From: Herminiimonas arsenicoxydans
GTDB taxonomy: Bacteria > Pseudomonadota > Gammaproteobacteria > Burkholderiales > Burkholderiaceae_D
Reading direction: 5' to 3'
Length of the DNA: 64,000 nucleotides
Assembly (NCBI GenBank): GCA_000026125.1
Contig: CU207211.1
Coordinates: 1,674,001-1,738,000 of the forward strand
Numbering within the stretch: the first letter of the stretch is position 1; the number at the start of each line of letters is the position of its first letter. Shown one piece after another: positions 1-7,284 of this stretch. The position numbers and the translations under genes were made by a program. The notes beneath the pieces are model-generated. The model was not told the origin of the DNA and did no database searches. It worked only from the letters and a program-made list of their open reading frames with translations.

Positions 1-196
1 GAAAACGCTGCTGACCAGCATACGCGGCATAGGCGCAAACCAGACCGGCGCCGCCAGACGGCCCGGCATGATGGGCAAGACGCAATGGCAGGCTGCGCAG
101 GTACGTTATGAAAACCTGCGTGATGCAGATGGCATGCTGCCGCTTACTTATTCGCTGCTGTTTGTCAGCGCCGAAAAATCGCGCGCGCAAGACTGA
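1..196 (+). CDS. C-terminal fragment of a methyltransferase, probably malonyl-ACP O-methyltransferase BioC
   Basis: The window opens inside a plus-strand gene whose reading frame starts at base 2 and stops with TGA at 194-196. The 64 visible residues include a segment of the type LTSIRGIGANQ followed later by YENLRDADGMLPLTYSLLF. This pattern resembles the C-terminal substrate-binding tail of betaproteobacterial BioC proteins (a GIGANQ-like turn, then a helix, then LPxTY and a final strand). BioC methylates malonyl-ACP to start biotin synthesis. The SAM-binding part lies outside the window, so the assignment rests on the tail alone; another small-molecule methyltransferase is possible. Confidence 0.55.
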   Translation, partial: KTLLTSIRGIGANQTGAARRPGMMGKTQWQAAQVRYENLRDADGMLPLTYSLLFVSAEKSRAQD

Positions 197-235
197 TTCC
201 TGGAATCTTGGGCTGATAAAATCTTAGCCCAACCT

Positions 236-510
236 ACAGTACTGCTTCGATTTATCAGTATCACGGTTTTGGTTCGGCAATGCCGCAGGCGAGCCGAACT
301 GGCAGTACCTCCGCTGTGACGCTGCCGTTCGTGCGAAGCAGAAAATGGATAAAGAAGTGAACGCTGTCTGAGCGTAGCGAGTTTCGTTCGCTTCCCATTT
401 TTTGATTTGCACAAACGGGAAGCCCGAAGGGCCAACGGCTGTGCGGTCGCCTTTTTTCGGTTACCTTTTTTGGCGAAGCAAAAAAGGTAACTAGCCGCCG
501 GGCTACCCCG
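236..510. repeat. Probable dispersed non-coding repeat unit
   Basis: This stretch reads on the minus strand as an ORF-like peptide with segments such as CKSKNGKRTKLATLRQ and FAKKGNRKKATAQ. I recall very similar peptides from spurious hypothetical proteins scattered through betaproteobacterial and xanthomonad genomes, where they mark dispersed intergenic repeats rather than genes. It has no ribosome binding site and contains a perfect inverted repeat (461-490). It fills most of the gap between the bioC-like gene and nrdD. The repeat claim is from memory and cannot be tested within this window, which shows only one clear copy. Confidence 0.45.
461..490. repeat. Perfect 12-bp inverted repeat (hairpin)
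   Basis: The arms TTACCTTTTTTG (461-472) and CAAAAAAGGTAA (479-490) are exact reverse complements around a 6-base loop. The T-rich arms make it a possible weak terminator on either strand, about 265 bp past the bioC-like stop. It lies inside the probable dispersed repeat and may be that repeat's structural core. Confidence 0.7.
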
Positions 511-644
511 GCAACTGAGCTTCCTCGAAGAAAAAACCGTTTCAGCCATCACTCAAACAAGATAGAGAAACATCTCTGAATTTCCGGCAAGACGCCGTTT
601 GCATGCACTGGCACAGGCATTTCCCACCCCACCCGCTCGCAGAA

Positions 645-658
645 TTGACCCATATCAA
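645..658. promoter_or_regulatory. FNR/Dnr-type box upstream of nrdD
   Basis: The 14-mer TTGACCCATATCAA matches the FNR-family consensus TTGAT-N4-ATCAA at 9 of 10 informative positions. It lies 96 bp before the nrdD ATG. An oxygen- or NO-responsive FNR-family activator would fit an anaerobic ribonucleotide reductase operon, and a Dnr-like regulator is encoded at 10633-11319. Binding is inferred, not shown. Confidence 0.65.
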
Positions 659-691
659 GGAATATCAAAGCGCCGCCGCTTTCGATTGACC

Positions 692-707
692 TCACTACAT
701 ATAGTCA
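692..707. promoter_or_regulatory. Distal candidate NrdR box
   Basis: TCACTACATATAGTCA matches the NrdR-box consensus ACACWATATATWGTGT at 12 of 16 positions. Its start lies exactly 31 bp upstream of the start of the proximal box, i.e. three helical turns, the spacing typical of NrdR box pairs in front of ribonucleotide reductase operons. Confidence 0.6.
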
Positions 708-722
708 ACTACCTTCCATAAA

Positions 723-738
723 ACACCACATATTGTGT
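723..738. promoter_or_regulatory. Proximal candidate NrdR box
   Basis: ACACCACATATTGTGT matches the NrdR consensus at 14 of 16 positions. It ends 15 bp before the nrdD ATG and abuts the Shine-Dalgarno sequence, so NrdR bound here would be expected to block transcription when the dATP/ATP ratio is high. The nrdR gene itself is not in this window. Confidence 0.7.
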
Positions 739-753
739 TCACGGGAGAATCTC

Positions 754-2775
754 ATGACGATACAGGCAGTTTCCTTTTTGACGCATGTCGTCAAGCGCGA
801 CGGCAGCATCAAGCCCTTCGATGCCGGCAAGATCGAATCAGCATTGCTGCGTGCCGGCCTGGCCAGCGGTGAATTCGATGCCGGTGTGGCTAAGAATCTG
901 AGCGCCCGGGTAGCGCTGGCGCGCATCAGCTTTCATGAGCAGGATGTACCGCATATCGAACAGATACAGGATGCGGTGGAAACTGTGCTGTTCGATACCG
1001 GCTATCGCAAAACCCTGCGCGCCTACACCGTCTATCGCGAGCAGCACCAGAAATTGCGGCGCGACCGCAAGACGCTGGTCGATGTGGAATCGTCGATGAA
1101 TGAATATCTGGATCAGCTCGACTGGCGCGTCAATGCGAACGCCAACCAGGGTTATTCGCTGGGCGGCCTGATCCTTAACGTCTCCGGCAAGGTGATCGCC
1201 AATTACTGGCTCAATCACGTCTATCCGCCGGAAGTCGGCGACGCACATCGCAATGCCGATCTGCATATCCACGATCTCGACATGCTGTCCGGTTACTGCG
1301 CCGGCTGGTCGTTGCGCATGCTGCTCACCGAGGGCTTGAATGGCGTGCCCGGCAAGGTTGAATCCAGTCCGCCCAAACACATGTCGAGCGCGATCGGGCA
1401 AATCGTCAATTTTCTCGGCACGCTGCAGAACGAATGGGCCGGTGCGCAAGCCTTCAGTTCCTTCGATACCTATATGGCGCCTTATGTGCGCAAGGACAAT
1501 CTGGATTATGTCGAGGTCAAGCAATACATCCAGGAGCTGATCTACAACCTCAACGTGCCGTCGCGCTGGGGCACACAAACGCCGTTCACCAATCTCACCT
1601 TCGACTGGGTATGCCCGGAAGATCTGCGTGTACAGGTGCCGCTGATAGGCGGCGCCGAAATGCCCTTCACCTACGGCGATTTGCAAATCGAGATGGACAT
1701 GATCAATCGCGCCTACATCGACATCATGATGACCGGCGACGCCAGGGGACGCGTGTTTACCTTTCCGATTCCGACCTACAACATCACCGAAGATTTCGAC
1801 TGGCACAGCCCGAATGCCGAGCTGCTGTTCGAGATGACGGCGCGCTACGGACTGCCCTACTTCCAGAACTTCATCAATTCGGAATTGAAGCCGAACATGA
1901 TCCGTTCGATGTGCTGCCGTCTGCAACTGGACTTGCGCGAACTGCTCAAGCGCGGCAACGGTTTATTCGGTTCCGCCGAGCAGACCGGTTCGCTCGGCGT
2001 GGTGACGATCAATTGCGCGCGCCTCGGTCATCTGCATGCCGGCGACGAAGAAGGTTTGATGCAACGGCTGGATGAACTGCTGGCGCTAGGCAAGACCAGT
2101 CTGGAAATCAAGCGCAAGGTCATCCAGCGCCATATGGACAACGGCCTGTTCCCTTACACCAAGCGCTATCTGGGCACGTTGCGCAATCACTTTTCGACGC
2201 TGGGCGTGAACGGCATCAATGAAATGATCCGCAACTTCACCGCCGACGAACACGACATCACCAGCGACTGGGGACACGCCTTTGCCGTGCGTCTGCTCGA
2301 TCGCGTGCGCGCCCGCATGCTGGTGTTTCAGGATGAAACCGGCCATATGTACAACCTGGAAGCCACGCCGGCCGAAGGCACCACCTATCGTTTCGCCAAG
2401 GAAGATCGCAAACGCTATCCCGATATCCTGCAGGCCGGCACCGTGGATATGCCCTACTACACCAATTCCTCGCAACTGCCGGTCGGCTTTACCGACGATC
2501 CATTTGAAGCGTTGGAGCGACAGGACGATCTGCAGCGCAAATACACCGGCGGCACCGTGCTGCATCTGTACATGACGGAACCGCTGTCGAATGCCGATGC
2601 CTGCCGCACGCTGGTCAAGCGCACGCTGAGTCGCTTCTCGCTGCCCTACATCACGATCACGCCGACGTTTTCCATCTGCCCCAAACACGGCTATCTCGGC
2701 GGCAGCCACCATTTTTGTCCCAAATGCGATGACGAACTCATCGCACGCAAGCAGCGCGAAGCTGCAGATGTTTAA
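754..2775 (+). CDS. nrdD: Anaerobic (class III) ribonucleoside-triphosphate reductase, catalytic part lacking the glycyl-radical domain
   Basis: The 673-residue product reduces ribonucleotides to deoxyribonucleotides without oxygen. The N-terminus carries an ATP-cone (VVKRDGSIKPFDAGKI). The barrel contains MCCRLQ, where Cys388 aligns with the thiyl-radical cysteine of class III enzymes, followed by GVVTINCARLGH. The C-terminus has a CPKHGY...CPKC zinc-type site and then stops. The glycyl-radical segment (RVxGY), normally in the same chain, is absent and lies on the next ORF. ATG 754 was chosen over an upstream TTG at 733 because GGGAG (743-747) sits just before it. It belongs to the Bdellovibrio-like NrdD subgroup as far as I can judge. 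FNR and NrdR boxes precede it. Confidence 0.93.
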   Translation: MTIQAVSFLTHVVKRDGSIKPFDAGKIESALLRAGLASGEFDAGVAKNLSARVALARISFHEQDVPHIEQIQDAVETVLFDTGYRKTLRAYTVYREQHQKLRRDRKTLVDVESSMNEYLDQLDWRVNANANQGYSLGGLILNVSGKVIANYWLNHVYPPEVGDAHRNADLHIHDLDMLSGYCAGWSLRMLLTEGLNGVPGKVESSPPKHMSSAIGQIVNFLGTLQNEWAGAQAFSSFDTYMAPYVRKDNLDYVEVKQYIQELIYNLNVPSRWGTQTPFTNLTFDWVCPEDLRVQVPLIGGAEMPFTYGDLQIEMDMINRAYIDIMMTGDARGRVFTFPIPTYNITEDFDWHSPNAELLFEMTARYGLPYFQNFINSELKPNMIRSMCCRLQLDLRELLKRGNGLFGSAEQTGSLGVVTINCARLGHLHAGDEEGLMQRLDELLALGKTSLEIKRKVIQRHMDNGLFPYTKRYLGTLRNHFSTLGVNGINEMIRNFTADEHDITSDWGHAFAVRLLDRVRARMLVFQDETGHMYNLEATPAEGTTYRFAKEDRKRYPDILQAGTVDMPYYTNSSQLPVGFTDDPFEALERQDDLQRKYTGGTVLHLYMTEPLSNADACRTLVKRTLSRFSLPYITITPTFSICPKHGYLGGSHHFCPKCDDELIARKQREAADV

Positions 2776-2801
2776 CCTTGAGTCCAACCACAGGAGCAGC
2801 C

Positions 2802-2993
2802 ATGAACGACATGATCAAACCTATATTCCTCGCCAGACCAGCCATCGTCCTCACCGATGCCGAACGCCAGCCGTGCGAAATCTGGACCCGCGTCATGGGC
2901 TATCACCGCCCGATGTCATCTTTCAATACAGGTAAAAAGGGAGAGTTCAATGAACGCCGGTATTTCAGCGAACAAAGCAGCCATCTCGCCTGA
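2802..2993 (+). CDS. Stand-alone glycyl-radical domain of class III ribonucleotide reductase (split NrdD C-terminus)
   Basis: This 63-residue ORF encodes CEIWTRVMGYHRPMSSF, followed by KKGEFNERRYF, which is the glycyl-radical motif and loop of NrdD; Gly33 is the predicted radical site. It starts 26 bp after the nrdD stop in a different frame, with its own Shine-Dalgarno CAGGAG at 2791-2796. It has a 24-residue leader not expected of a simple frameshift remnant. It should act as the radical subunit that docks on NrdD after activation by NrdG, comparable to GrcA/YfiD, the spare glycyl-radical part of pyruvate formate-lyase. It overlaps nrdG by 44 bp. The domain identity is clear; working as a separate subunit is an inference. 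Confidence 0.88.
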   Translation: MNDMIKPIFLARPAIVLTDAERQPCEIWTRVMGYHRPMSSFNTGKKGEFNERRYFSEQSSHLA

Positions 2994-3705
2994 GATTGCG
3001 GCAGCCAGCTTGCTGAAGGTGGGCGGCGTGACGCCGTTCACCGCCACCGATTATCCCGGCCAGCTGGCGGCCGTGGTGTTCGTGCAGGGTTGTCCGTGGC
3101 GCTGCGATTATTGTCACAATCCGCATCTGCAGTTGCGCACGGTAGACAGCCCGCTGGAGTGGCCCAAAGTCATGGCGCTGCTCCGGCGTCGCATAGGCCT
3201 GATTGATGCTGTGATATTCAGCGGCGGCGAAGCCACCATCGATCCCGCCTTGCAGGCCGCCATCCTGGAAGTACGTGCGCTGGGCTTTCGCGTGGGCCTG
3301 CATAGCGCCGGTATTTATCCGAAGCGGCTGGCTGAAATTCTGCCTGTGCTGGATTGGGTCGGCCTCGATATCAAGGCGCCGTTCGACAGTTATGAACGCA
3401 TTACCCGCATCGCCGATAGCGGCCGTTATGCACGGCAGTGTGCGGAGATGATACTGGCCAGCGGCGTGTCTTATGAATTTCGCACCACCATCCATGCCAG
3501 CCTGCTGAGCGAAGACGAATTGCTGAATCTGGCGCAGACGCTGGCCGCTATGGGTGTGCAGAATTATGCGCTGCAATTGTTCCGTCCGCAGGGCTGCCGC
3601 AGTACGCAGCTCAAGACCTTCAAGCAGTCCGACTATCCGACGCTGGAACTGGTGCAGCACATGGCCGCGCTCTTTCCGCACTTCACGCTGCGTCAGGCGG
3701 AATGA
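2950..3705 (+). CDS. nrdG: Anaerobic ribonucleoside-triphosphate reductase activating protein (radical SAM)
   Basis: The 251-residue protein carries the radical-SAM cluster motif C-x3-C-x2-C in GCPWRCDYCHNPHL near residue 50, a GGE motif in IFSGGEATI, and the fold expected for activases of the NrdG2 type. It uses a [4Fe-4S] cluster and S-adenosylmethionine to create the glycyl radical, here on the separate small subunit. ATG 2950 lies inside the glycyl-domain ORF (44-bp overlap, different frame) and follows AGGGAGAG; the overlap suggests coupled translation and equal supply of activase and substrate. Its 3' end overlaps the convergent DGC gene by 13 bp. Confidence 0.93.
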   Translation: MNAGISANKAAISPEIAAASLLKVGGVTPFTATDYPGQLAAVVFVQGCPWRCDYCHNPHLQLRTVDSPLEWPKVMALLRRRIGLIDAVIFSGGEATIDPALQAAILEVRALGFRVGLHSAGIYPKRLAEILPVLDWVGLDIKAPFDSYERITRIADSGRYARQCAEMILASGVSYEFRTTIHASLLSEDELLNLAQTLAAMGVQNYALQLFRPQGCRSTQLKTFKQSDYPTLELVQHMAALFPHFTLRQAE

Positions 3706-4133
3706 TCCGCCTCCAGCGTATCGCCGGCAGTCAATCTGGCATGCGCAGCATCAACCCATGCACGCTGATGCTCCAGTTCATCCGCTACCTGCGTGACGAT
3801 CTGTTCCGCCTGCGCCGGATCGAAATCCTCATGCAGGCGTTTTCTCACACCGTAATCGTGCAACTGCAAATGCTTGTCGGGCGTGATGTGATGGCGCTCC
3901 AGGCATCTGGTCGCGCAGACCAGCTGACAGCCGTCGATCGCAATGATGGGACGCCCCGAATGCGCCAGCTTGACCAGCGACGGCACATCGCCGCCGACGC
4001 CGGCTATGCACGACATTTCGGCAATGCCGCGGCGGTCCAGCCGCAGCGCGACATGATTGGCCATCTGTGCGGCGCTGGAACAACCGGAACAGGAATACAC
4101 CAGCGGCAAGGTTTTTTTATCGGCACGCATCAT
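3693..4133 (-). CDS. DGC-domain putative zinc-binding protein
   Basis: The 146-residue protein shows the DGC family signature: an N-terminal YSCSGCSSAAQ cysteine cluster, then IAIDGCQLVCATRCLE containing the D-G-C triplet and two further cysteines. The family (PF08859) is thought to bind zinc or an iron-sulfur centre and often occurs near respiratory or metal genes; no reaction is established. The start is placed at 4133 because AAGGAG precedes it with 6-base spacing; upstream in-frame starts would read into ubiT. It is the last gene of the ubi operon, 22 bp after ubiT, and converges on nrdG with a 13-bp overlap. Confidence 0.8.
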   Translation of the reverse strand: MMRADKKTLPLVYSCSGCSSAAQMANHVALRLDRRGIAEMSCIAGVGGDVPSLVKLAHSGRPIIAIDGCQLVCATRCLERHHITPDKHLQLHDYGVRKRLHEDFDPAQAEQIVTQVADELEHQRAWVDAAHARLTAGDTLEADHSA

Positions 4134-4155
4134 CACACTCTCCTTCATGCAAACA

Positions 4156-4644
4156 TCAGGTCCTCGCATCTGCCTCGCGCACCAGACCGGACTTGAAACG
4201 GGCCAGCACACGCGTCGGCGCCAGACGCGCCGGATCGAATACCGGTGCCTCGATGGCATCCAGCGTATTTTTTACCAGCAGCCCCAGCTCGGTATCGCCT
4301 TCCATCTGCAGACGACGGCTGAAGAACAGCGTATCCGGATCTTCCCTGCGTTGCGCCAGCAACAGGAAATCGTGCGCCGTGGCGCCTATCGTCAGATCGA
4401 TCTCTCCTCCATGCCGGCACGCCGAAAAACTTGTCGCCCGCCATTGAAAGTCGAAAGACAGTTGCAGATCGAGCACGCTGATGCGCAATTTTTTCCCTTC
4501 CAGCATCGCTTGCGTATCCGTCGGCAGGTGCCGTACCAGCAGCAGATTGAGCGCACGCACGAATAATAGCGAGCCGGGATAAACCGGCAACAGCGACAGC
4601 ATCGTTGCCAGCGCTGCCGGCAACACGGGGCGAGTCTGATTCAT
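4156..4644 (-). CDS. ubiT: Anaerobic ubiquinone biosynthesis accessory factor UbiT (SCP2 domain)
   Basis: This 162-residue protein has an SCP2 sterol-carrier-like lipid-binding domain from about residue 45 to 140, with LQLSFDFQWRATSFSA and EIDLTIGATAHDFLLLAQRREDPDTLFF typical of UbiT. UbiT binds prenylated ubiquinone intermediates and presents them to the UbiU-UbiV hydroxylase in the O2-independent pathway. It lies downstream of ubiU and ubiV in the same operon, separated from ubiV only by the membrane-protein gene at 4667-5284. The length agrees with known UbiT. The start is the only well placed ATG; its Shine-Dalgarno is weak. Confidence 0.88.
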   Translation of the reverse strand: MNQTRPVLPAALATMLSLLPVYPGSLLFVRALNLLLVRHLPTDTQAMLEGKKLRISVLDLQLSFDFQWRATSFSACRHGGEIDLTIGATAHDFLLLAQRREDPDTLFFSRRLQMEGDTELGLLVKNTLDAIEAPVFDPARLAPTRVLARFKSGLVREADART

Positions 4645-4666
4645 TTCTTGTTCCGTTTCTTTTTAC

Positions 4667-5284
4667 TCATGCAACATAAAACAGGACGGCACAGTAATGG
4701 CAGGCGCTGCCGCCCAGCACGAACAGATGCCAGACGCCGTGACCATGCCTTACCCGGTGATCGGTCGCATAAAATATGATGCCCACCGTATAGAACAAAC
4801 CGCCGGCCGCCAGCCACAGGAAACCGTCCCAGCTCAAGGCATCGATCAGGGGCACGATGGCAACGATCGCCAGCCATCCCATCAATAGATAAATAACCAG
4901 CGACAGAATGCGCGCACCGCGCGCCAGCCAGATTTCCTGCACCACGCCCAGCAGGGCCAGCCCCCATACGATGCCGAACAGCGACCAGCCCCACGGCCCG
5001 CGCAAGGTCACCAGCGCAAACGGCGTATAGCTGCCGGCGATCAATAGATAGATGGCGCAATGATCGAATTTGCGCAGCACATCCTTGGCACGGCCATGTG
5101 CGCTGTGATACAGCGTGGAAATCAGATACAGCGCCAGCAGCATCGCGCCATAGATGCTGAAGCTGACGATGCGCCACGGATCGCCGGTACGTACTGCCAG
5201 CACCAGTAACAGCACGCCGCCGCTCGCCGCCAGCAAGGCGCCGAACAAATGACTGATGCTATTGAACCGTTCACCATAAACCAT
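4667..5284 (-). CDS. Hemolysin-III / PAQR family membrane protein (TrhA-like)
   Basis: The 205-residue protein has seven predicted hydrophobic segments and the conserved PAQR/HlyIII residues: a ST-x-YHS motif (ISTLYHSAH), FDHCAIYLLIAGSYTPF in the third helix and an H-x3-H pair (HGVWHLFVLGGSACHY) near the C-terminus, together forming a putative metal site. Family members are linked to membrane-energetics homeostasis (TrhA) and not proven to be haemolysins. The start ATG at 5284 overlaps the ubiV stop by one base (TGATG), a classic coupling arrangement, so it is firmly part of the anaerobic ubi operon. Its role there is unknown. Confidence 0.88.
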   Translation of the reverse strand: MVYGERFNSISHLFGALLAASGGVLLLVLAVRTGDPWRIVSFSIYGAMLLALYLISTLYHSAHGRAKDVLRKFDHCAIYLLIAGSYTPFALVTLRGPWGWSLFGIVWGLALLGVVQEIWLARGARILSLVIYLLMGWLAIVAIVPLIDALSWDGFLWLAAGGLFYTVGIIFYATDHRVRHGHGVWHLFVLGGSACHYCAVLFYVA

Positions 5285-6195
5285 CACATATCGCCCACCT
5301 GCAGCGCCTGTTCAGTTTGATCCATTCCCGGCTTGCCGTTCCAGTAACCATTACAGGGCTGATCCGGCATCCATTTCTGTACAGCCGCCATGGCTGCGTC
5401 CGGCAGCATGCGGCCATGCCGCACGCGATCGAATGCATCAATGATGCGCTCATTATGTTGCGCCTGGGGGCTGATGCGCGCCACGCTCGCCCCCATTGCC
5501 TGCATCACGCTCAATTGATCGAGCAGATTGCAGACTTTTGCCGACTGCGTCTGGATGCCGTTGAGCACCAGAAAATCGCTGTTTTCGCGTGTTTGCAGCA
5601 GCAAGCCGTCCGGATGCTCAAGGCAGCTGAACTCGCAATTGTCTTTCGGCAGATTACGATGGCGCGCGGTAAAGCAGCGTGCGGAAAAAGCCAGCGGCAT
5701 GCGGCCGTAGGCAAAGACTTCCGTTTCCAGCCCGGTCGGTTTGTCCTGCAGTATCTGCGCCAATCCTTCCCGTCCCATTTCCAGCGGCATTACCCAGCGC
5801 GTGGCGCCCAGTTCAGCCAGCAGTTTCAGCGTCGGCGCATTGTAGATATTCAGATGCGGCCCGGCGATGAAGGGCATGCCTTCCAGCGCATGCACGGCGC
5901 CCATATCGTTGGCTTCCACTGCATAGCGGCCGTTGTCGACTATCCGGCGCAGTGTGCCTACATCGAGGCCGGATTCGACCAGTACCAGTGTCGACAATAC
6001 CGGCTGCTTGCCGGCATCCGCCAGACGGTCGGCGATTTCCAGCCAGTCGGCCAGACGCAATTCATGCCGGCGCGAACAGACTGTCTCGCCCAGATAGACG
6101 ATATCGATCGCTGTACGGGCTATCTCTTCGTAAAATTTGAAGGTTGCGGCGCGCGGCCAGTAATACTGCAGCGGCCCCAGACTGAGTTTCAACAT
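5284..6195 (-). CDS. ubiV: O2-independent ubiquinone hydroxylase component UbiV (U32 family)
   Basis: The 303-residue protein belongs to the peptidase-U32-like family and matches UbiV: it starts [14 protein letters not shown], has Cys40 in [10 protein letters not shown], and a second cysteine group in [20 protein letters not shown], consistent with the four cysteines that hold a [4Fe-4S] cluster. With UbiU it hydroxylates ubiquinone precursors anaerobically, using prephenate as oxygen donor in the known system. ATG 6195 is preceded by CCGGAG. It follows ubiU by 48 bp and overlaps the next gene by one base. Confidence 0.93.
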   Translation of the reverse strand: MLKLSLGPLQYYWPRAATFKFYEEIARTAIDIVYLGETVCSRRHELRLADWLEIADRLADAGKQPVLSTLVLVESGLDVGTLRRIVDNGRYAVEANDMGAVHALEGMPFIAGPHLNIYNAPTLKLLAELGATRWVMPLEMGREGLAQILQDKPTGLETEVFAYGRMPLAFSARCFTARHRNLPKDNCEFSCLEHPDGLLLQTRENSDFLVLNGIQTQSAKVCNLLDQLSVMQAMGASVARISPQAQHNERIIDAFDRVRHGRMLPDAAMAAVQKWMPDQPCNGYWNGKPGMDQTEQALQVGDM

Positions 6196-6243
6196 GCTTG
6201 CTCCGGAAAAATATCGTGATCGAAATGTGTGCAGTTGGCAGTG

Positions 6244-7284
6244 CTATTTCCAGGCGCGATGATAGGCACCAAGCGTATGCTGCTGGCCTTCCGCCACCTT
6301 GTTCAATTCATTCATCCACACCGGCTTGACCGAGTAGCGCGGCAAGTTGTCGCGACACAGATCGATGGCCTCGCGCCATACCCGCGTGACTTGTGCCACA
6401 TAAGCCGGGCTGCGCTGCCGTCCTTCTATCTTGATGGCGCGCACGCCCATTGCCAGCAACTTGGGCAACAGTTCCAGCGTATTCAGGCTGGTCGGTTCTT
6501 CGATCGCATAATATTGCTCGTTACCGACATCGAAACGGCCCTTGCACAGCGTCGGATAACTGGCGCTTTCGCCTTCTTCGTAACGGTCTATCAAGACGCC
6601 GTTCAGGCGCGACTCCAGGCCTTTGGGCGTCTGCTGCCAGCGCACTGCTTTGGCGGGCGAACATACGCCATGCGTATTCGGTGCTTCACCGGTGACGTAG
6701 GATGACAAGGCGCAACGCCCTTCCACCATCACGCACAGGCTGCCGAAACCGAAGACTTCGATATCGACCGAAGTTTTTTTCGACAGCTGTTCGACCTGCG
6801 TCAGCGACAGCACGCGCGGCAGCACCGCACGCACGATGCCGAAATGCTTTTGATAGAAATTGATCGCTTCGTAATTGGTCGCCGAACCCTGCACCGACAA
6901 ATGCAGGCGCAGATCAGGATGCGTATCTGCGGCATAACGCATCAGACCTGGGTCGGCCAGAATCACCGCATCGATGCCGGCGCGCGCAGCCCTGTCGATG
7001 GCAGTGCGCCACAAAGGCCAGCTCAATGGCTGCGGATAGGTGTTGAGTGCCAGCAGCACCTTACAAGCGCGCGCATGTGCATAACGTATGCCTTCGTCTA
7101 TCGCGGCATCGTCGAAATTGAGCCCGGCAAAATTGCGCGCATTCGTCGCATCGCGAAAACCCAGATAGACGCAATCGGCGCCATGATCGACGGCCGCCTT
7201 CAATGCCGGCAGGCTGCCGGCCGGACAGACCAACTCGATTGCAGGTGCCGCAGGAGCCGTACTGGAAATCGTTGCATTGTTCAT
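6244..7284 (-). CDS. ubiU: O2-independent ubiquinone hydroxylase component UbiU (U32 family)
   Basis: The 346-residue protein carries the U32 signature region (IEVFGFGSLCVMVEGRCALS) and the UbiU cysteine set: C-x6-C in LCVMVEGRC, a third cysteine in THGVCSPAKA and a fourth in YPTLCKGRF, matching the [4Fe-4S] ligands of UbiU. The N-terminus IELVCPAGSLPALKAAV and YLGFRDATNARNF are typical. It forms a heterodimer with UbiV and is needed for ubiquinone synthesis under anaerobiosis, for instance for denitrification. It overlaps the preceding monooxygenase-family gene by 4 bp (ATGA). Confidence 0.93.
   Translation of the reverse strand: MNNATISSTAPAAPAIELVCPAGSLPALKAAVDHGADCVYLGFRDATNARNFAGLNFDDAAIDEGIRYAHARACKVLLALNTYPQPLSWPLWRTAIDRAARAGIDAVILADPGLMRYAADTHPDLRLHLSVQGSATNYEAINFYQKHFGIVRAVLPRVLSLTQVEQLSKKTSVDIEVFGFGSLCVMVEGRCALSSYVTGEAPNTHGVCSPAKAVRWQQTPKGLESRLNGVLIDRYEEGESASYPTLCKGRFDVGNEQYYAIEEPTSLNTLELLPKLLAMGVRAIKIEGRQRSPAYVAQVTRVWREAIDLCRDNLPRYSVKPVWMNELNKVAEGQQHTLGAYHRAWK

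Noticed and set aside
148..552. Possible 134-residue minus-strand gene
   Set aside because: It overlaps the bioC-like gene end, lacks a ribosome site and looks like the spurious proteins derived from dispersed repeats.
838..1926. Long minus-strand reading frame opposite nrdD
   Set aside because: It is a mirror of the high-GC third codon positions of nrdD, has no Shine-Dalgarno and no family resemblance.
2773..2802. Simple frameshift or sequencing error as cause of the NrdD split
   Set aside because: The small ORF has its own ribosome binding site and leader, and the NrdD chain ends cleanly after its zinc-type site; a frameshift would not add these. It remains listed as a refutation test.
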